Positions 60,278-64,000 of a DNA stretch of 64,000 nt are shown one piece after another. Numbering within the stretch: position 1 is the stretch's first letter; every line of letters begins with the position of its first letter. Source of the stretch: JAFDXJ01 sp039811225 (GTDB taxonomy: Bacteria > Bacteroidota > Bacteroidia > Chitinophagales > Chitinophagaceae); assembly GCA_039811225.1 (NCBI GenBank), contig JBDHYG010000001.1, positions 248,001 through 312,000 on the forward strand, written 5' to 3'. The position numbers and the translations under genes were made by a program. The notes below the pieces were generated by a model that saw only the letters and a list, made by a program, of their open reading frames with translations, made no database searches and was not told the origin of the DNA.

Positions 60278-60600
60278 AAAAAAAATTTTAAACATGATAA
60301 AATAAAAAGAACAACACAAATCTATCACTGCCGCCAGGTCGTAAAAAGCAAATTGGGATGAATAAGAAGCTCTTCGTACATTGCCTCCATGAATGGTATC
60401 AAGAAAATGCTAAATCCGGCTGAATGGGTGTAAAAGCTTGCCGGGAAAGGTTTTCCGAAGATCAGAAGTATTTCTAAATTCCGGATAAAATAAAAAGAAC
60501 CGGATGATTTTCGGATAAACGGCATTTTGCGAATTGGCCGATATGTTGGAAGTTTGCAGACAGTACATTTTTTTACAAAGCATTCTAAAAAACATCTCCC
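60278..60600. other. Intergenic region between divergent PepSY-like and hydrolase genes
   Basis: A 323-base region with no gene that I can support. It contains one minus-strand -7 box, TAGATTTG (60324-60317), for the PepSY-like gene, with CAAA 24 bases further out as a weak -33 box. TACATTTT about 30 bases before 60601 could be a -7 box for the hydrolase gene. Confidence 0.5.
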
Positions 60601-62028
60601 ATGCTAAAAAAAATAATCCCGCTCCTGCTCTTCCTTTTACCCGGATTGTTTTTGCATGCTCAATCCACAATTAGCCCGGGTACATGGGAAGGCGTTTTAC
60701 ATGTTGGCGGTGATTTGCATTTAGTTTTTCATCTTACTTCCGGTACAGATGGAACCTGGTCCGCTACAATGGATAGCCCGGATCAGCAGGCGTTTGGTCT
60801 TCCCTGCAATGAGGTAACATTCTCCGGGGATAGTATCCGGATCAGCCTGGATATTGCCAAAGCATATTATGCCGGCCGGATTTTGAATGATTCTATCATG
60901 GAAGGCAAATGGTTCCAGGGACCGGGAAATTTTCCACTGACACTGAAGAAGCAACTAAAAGTACTACCACCACAAAAACTAGAAAGGCCACAAACACCCT
61001 TACCTCCTTTTCCCTATTCATCTACTGATGTTATTTATACCAATGCAGACAGTTCCATTCAATATGGAGGTACATTTACTTCACCTAAATCCGGTGGCCC
61101 TTTTCCCGTAGCAATTCTCATTACCGGCAGCGGGCAGGAAGATCGCGATGAAACCATCTTTGATCATAAACCCTTTGCCGTTATTGCCGATTACCTCACC
61201 CGGAATGGCATGGCTGTTTTGCGGGTAGATGACCGGGGAGTGGGCCAAACGACCGGCAACGTTGACCAGGCAACCAGTATGGATTTTGCCAATGATGTTT
61301 TAGCCGGTATCGAATATTTACTAAAAAGAAAAGATGTAGATAAAAATAAAATTGGCCTGATCGGGCATAGCGAAGGTGGATTGATTGCGCCTATCGTTTT
61401 TACAAAATGGCCAAAGCTTGCTTTCATTATTTCTCTCGCCGGGCCCGGCATTCCCGGTGCCGATATCCTGTTGCGTCAACAAACAGACCCGGTAAAAGGC
61501 CTGGTGAGTGACAGTGCCTACCAGGCATATTATTTACTTACAAAAAATAAGTTCCGGATAATGGTGGAAAATAAAGACCTGCCGAATAGCAGTATCCTGC
61601 AAAAAATAGAACAGTATTTTGCCCATTGGAAAGATTCAATTTCTCCCGGCATGCAGACGGCCTTGAATGTACAAGATGTAACACCGGCAGAATATGGCCA
61701 ACAAGCTGCCCTTGAATTAAAACCCTGGTTAAAATATTTTATTGTCACCAACCCGGCTACTTTTTGGAGTAATGTAACCTGCCCGGTGCTGGCACTAAAT
61801 GGTGAGAAAGATATACAAGTCAATGCCAGCGAAAATGTTCCCGAGATAGTTGCTGCCCTTGCTAAAGCCGGCAATCATAAAGTTACTACTCATATTTTTC
61901 CTGGTTTGAATCATTTGTTTCAACACTGTACAACCTGTACAGTAGCTGAATATGCCCAACTCACTCAAACTATGGCACCGGAAGTCCTGGCGGAAATGGC
62001 GGACTGGCTAAAAAAAACCATTCAATAA
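60601..62028 (+). CDS. Secreted alpha/beta hydrolase
   Basis: A 475-residue exported protein. Signal peptide MLKKIIPLLLFLLPGLFLHA is followed by a beta-rich N-terminal domain (about 25-120, GTWEGVLHVGGDLHLVFHL) often found in front of secreted esterases, and an alpha/beta-hydrolase domain. ITGSGQEDRD near 175 is the oxyanion region, GLIGHSEGG carries the nucleophile serine, and FPGLNHLFQ near 445 the catalytic histidine. It is a probable esterase or peptidase. It is the first gene of a three-gene unit, six bases before acpH. Confidence 0.87.
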   Translation: MLKKIIPLLLFLLPGLFLHAQSTISPGTWEGVLHVGGDLHLVFHLTSGTDGTWSATMDSPDQQAFGLPCNEVTFSGDSIRISLDIAKAYYAGRILNDSIMEGKWFQGPGNFPLTLKKQLKVLPPQKLERPQTPLPPFPYSSTDVIYTNADSSIQYGGTFTSPKSGGPFPVAILITGSGQEDRDETIFDHKPFAVIADYLTRNGMAVLRVDDRGVGQTTGNVDQATSMDFANDVLAGIEYLLKRKDVDKNKIGLIGHSEGGLIAPIVFTKWPKLAFIISLAGPGIPGADILLRQQTDPVKGLVSDSAYQAYYLLTKNKFRIMVENKDLPNSSILQKIEQYFAHWKDSISPGMQTALNVQDVTPAEYGQQAALELKPWLKYFIVTNPATFWSNVTCPVLALNGEKDIQVNASENVPEIVAALAKAGNHKVTTHIFPGLNHLFQHCTTCTVAEYAQLTQTMAPEVLAEMADWLKKTIQ

Positions 62029-62034
62029 GCGCGT

Positions 62035-62628
62035 ATGAATTTTCTTGCCCACGCATATCTTTCTTTTCAACATGACGATATACTGGTTGGCAATATGATT
62101 AGTGATTATGTAAAAGGCAATAAGCGTTATCAATACACAATAAACATTCAAAAAGGCATCATTCTCCATCGCCGTATAGATGCCTTCACCGATGCAGATA
62201 AACAAATCAAATTAACCAAAGAAATATTCCGGCCGGCTGTTGGGAATTATGCCGGCGCATTCCTCGATATCGCTTATGACCATTTCCTGGCAAAAGAAAT
62301 ATTACGCTCCCGGTTTATGAAACTGCATGATTTTGTAGAAAACATTTATACACAACTCACCATTTCCTACGATATTTTACCTGAAAAATTCAAACTCATT
62401 CTTCCTTCCATGATTTCCTATAACTGGCTAGAAAATTACAGGTACGAAACCGGGATTGAAAAAAGTTTTGCCGGGATTGAGACACGTGCCAAATTCCTGG
62501 AACGCAATACCGGCGCCTATGCCTTATTTATGCAACACTATAAAACCCTGCAAAAAGGTTTCCAGGAATTTTTCCCACGCATCCAGGAATATGCATTCCG
62601 GGAATTTGAATTATTAAACAAAGAATAA
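62035..62628 (+). CDS. acpH: Acyl carrier protein phosphodiesterase
   Basis: A 197-residue HD-like protein of the AcpH family (PF04336), which removes the 4'-phosphopantetheine arm from acyl carrier protein. MNFLAHAYLSFQHDDILVGNMISD is the family N-terminus, IILHRRIDAFTDAD the metal-binding block, and AFLDIAYDHFLAKE the second one. It starts six bases after the hydrolase gene and ends four bases before asnB. The activity is known for E. coli AcpH; the role of the enzyme in vivo is still uncertain. Confidence 0.88.
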   Translation: MNFLAHAYLSFQHDDILVGNMISDYVKGNKRYQYTINIQKGIILHRRIDAFTDADKQIKLTKEIFRPAVGNYAGAFLDIAYDHFLAKEILRSRFMKLHDFVENIYTQLTISYDILPEKFKLILPSMISYNWLENYRYETGIEKSFAGIETRAKFLERNTGAYALFMQHYKTLQKGFQEFFPRIQEYAFREFELLNKE

Positions 62629-62632
62629 TCCT

Positions 62633-64000
62633 ATGTGTGGCCTGGCCGGAATTATTGAAAAAAATGCAACGCAACTTTCTGCTAACCGGCTCCAGGTACT
62701 ATCCGATACATTACAACATCGTGGCCCGGATGGCGCCGGCACCTGGATCGATGCAGATGGGCATTGTGGCCTGGCTCATCGACGATTAGCAATTTTAGAT
62801 AAAAGCCCAGCGGCTGCACAACCACTGCATTACCTGCATTACACTGTAATGTTGAATGGCGAAATTTATAATTACCTCGAACTAAAAAATTTTTTACAGA
62901 AGAAAGGTTACATCTTTAATACTGAGGGGGACACCGAAATTATTCCCGCTGCATTCGATCATTGGGGCATACATTGCCTGGAACGATTTGACGGGATGTT
63001 TGTTTTTACATTAGTCAATGAAAAAACAAAGACCCTATATATCGTGCGGGATCGCTTTGGCGAGAAGCCGCTTTATTATACTTATACCGGGCCGGCAACA
63101 AATTTTACTTCCTTTTTATTTGCCAGTGAAATGAAAGCGCTCTGGGCAGATGGTATTTCCCGGCAACTGGCCGGTACCCCGTTGCTCCAGTACCTGGCGC
63201 TGGGTGAAGTCTCTCATTTTCCGGATAAAAGCCAAACCTTTTATGAACATATTTATAACCTGCCGCAAGGTCATTACCTATGTATTGACATAAGCAAATA
63301 TCAATTTGCAAAAGAACAATGGTATCATCCTACTTTTGAAAAGAAAACCGCTGCCTGTGAGGAAGATACCTGCATACAGCAATTTTCATCTTTATTCGAA
63401 ACCTCTGTCGGCAGAAGATTGCGCAGCCATGTACATACCGGCAGCAGCCTGAGTGGAGGTATTGACTCAGCAAGTATCGTGGCCACCATTCATCAACTGG
63501 CAAACAAAAGCAGTCAATGGAAAAATATTGCCTTTACAGCCGCCTTCCCGGGTTTTCAAAAAGATGAATCCGAACGCAGTAAAGCAATTGCTGCTTACCT
63601 GGATATGCAACAGGAACTGATTTATCCATCTGTAAAGGATTGGATAGATGAGTTTGAAAAAATGATGTATCACCAGGAAGAACCTTTGCAAAGCAGTAGT
63701 GTGCTCACCCAATTTTTAGTGTACAAAAAAGCCCGGGAAAAAAATATTATTGTCCTGCTCGATGGCCAGGGAGCAGATGAATTGTTAGGCGGCTACAAAA
63801 AATATACACGCTGGTACCTACAATTTTTGTGGCGAAAAAATAAGCCATTGTTTAAAGCAGAAAAAGAAGCGCTGGCCCGGAATCATTTCCTGGATGATTG
63901 GAATTTTCGGGATAGGCTGGCAGCTATTTCACCGGCAAAAGCCAGTAAGGCATTACGGTTTACAGCCTTGCAAAAAATACGGCAGACACCGTTTATTCAT
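62633..64000 (+). CDS. asnB: Asparagine synthase (glutamine-hydrolysing), 3' end outside window
   Basis: I translated this gene directly; 456 codons are open to the window edge. Mature Cys2 follows the start Met (MCGLAGIIE), so the glutamine amidotransferase domain is active-type, with LQHRGPDGAGTW, AHRRLAILD and MLNGEIYNY. The synthase domain has SGGIDSASI (ATP pyrophosphatase P-loop), HQEEPLQSSSVL and LLDGQGADELLGGYKKY. It makes asparagine from aspartate, ATP and glutamine, though many paralogues act in surface polysaccharide or antibiotic synthesis. It is co-transcribed with acpH. Confidence 0.9.
   Translation, partial: MCGLAGIIEKNATQLSANRLQVLSDTLQHRGPDGAGTWIDADGHCGLAHRRLAILDKSPAAAQPLHYLHYTVMLNGEIYNYLELKNFLQKKGYIFNTEGDTEIIPAAFDHWGIHCLERFDGMFVFTLVNEKTKTLYIVRDRFGEKPLYYTYTGPATNFTSFLFASEMKALWADGISRQLAGTPLLQYLALGEVSHFPDKSQTFYEHIYNLPQGHYLCIDISKYQFAKEQWYHPTFEKKTAACEEDTCIQQFSSLFETSVGRRLRSHVHTGSSLSGGIDSASIVATIHQLANKSSQWKNIAFTAAFPGFQKDESERSKAIAAYLDMQQELIYPSVKDWIDEFEKMMYHQEEPLQSSSVLTQFLVYKKAREKNIIVLLDGQGADELLGGYKKYTRWYLQFLWRKNKPLFKAEKEALARNHFLDDWNFRDRLAAISPAKASKALRFTALQKIRQTPFIH

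Noticed and set aside
1..64000. Mobile element, prophage or CRISPR array
   Set aside because: No transposase, integrase, phage structural gene or spaced repeat array is visible, and base composition is even across the window.

Overview
The window is chromosomal DNA of a Bacteroidota bacterium, most likely of the family Chitinophagaceae. This rests on several signs: the Bacteroidota promoter -7 box TAnnTTTG just upstream of many genes, almost no Shine-Dalgarno sequences, a type IX secretion (CHU_C) C-terminal domain protein, a HmuY/TonB-receptor pair, DUF4290 and DUF5686 proteins, a CarB half that lacks the regulatory domain, and a methionine synthase split in two. Base composition and codon use look even throughout. 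I see no insertion sequence, prophage, CRISPR array, tRNA or rRNA. The first and last genes run off the window.

Layout. 1-5.4 kb: secreted glucose/sorbosone dehydrogenase (partial), glucokinase and a two-domain amidohydrolase, followed to 6.8 kb by a second, degenerate amidohydrolase. 6.9-10.7 kb: methionine synthase as two consecutive genes. 10.7-13.4 kb (minus): tryptophan 2,3-dioxygenase, a sulfotransferase-like protein and a class IV aminotransferase in one tight unit with a clear promoter. 13.5-18.3 kb: pyrH, a Yip1-like membrane protein, an SDR, then rpsO-pnp with a terminator between them. 18.4-22.3 kb: HmuY-like lipoprotein and TonB receptor, divergent from an AraC regulator. 22.6-28.2 kb: a split-barrel/UbiA fusion, lplA, prmA, plsY, an M48 protease and a DUF3052-like protein. 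28.2-34.1 kb (minus): carB C-terminal half, comEC, purH and an EamA transporter. 34.2-39.9 kb: DUF5686 protein, pyrD-terC, nfu and an ArsC-like protein. 39.9-45.1 kb (minus): lpxH plus a beta-propeller protein, and rsfS-ftsH-LUD-GGCT. 45.2-53.7 kb: birA, uvrD, FkbM methyltransferase, thioredoxin-like lipoprotein, MerR regulator, 3-hydroxyacyl-CoA dehydrogenase, an epimerase and lpxD. 53.7-56.1 kb: a 585-base gap holding a candidate small RNA, then an RluE-like pseudouridine synthase and pheS. 56.1-64 kb: a large CHU_C surface protein, DUF4290, a PepSY-like protein, and a hydrolase-acpH-asnB operon.

Most of the window is housekeeping: nucleotide synthesis (pyrH, pyrD, carB, purH), envelope lipid synthesis (lpxD, lpxH, plsY), translation and RNA turnover (rpsO, pnp, pheS, prmA, rsfS), cofactors (birA, lplA, nfu) and proteolysis (ftsH). 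The parts most worth a second look are the dioxygenase-sulfotransferase-aminotransferase operon, the split-barrel/UbiA fusion downstream of the heme-uptake locus, a 13-base inverted repeat between the AraC gene and the receptor gene, a candidate ~65-nt small RNA at 54.2 kb, the free-standing CarB half, the paired active and inactive amidohydrolase domains, and a set of genes whose -7 box sits only 3-4 bases before the ATG, which suggests leaderless mRNAs.
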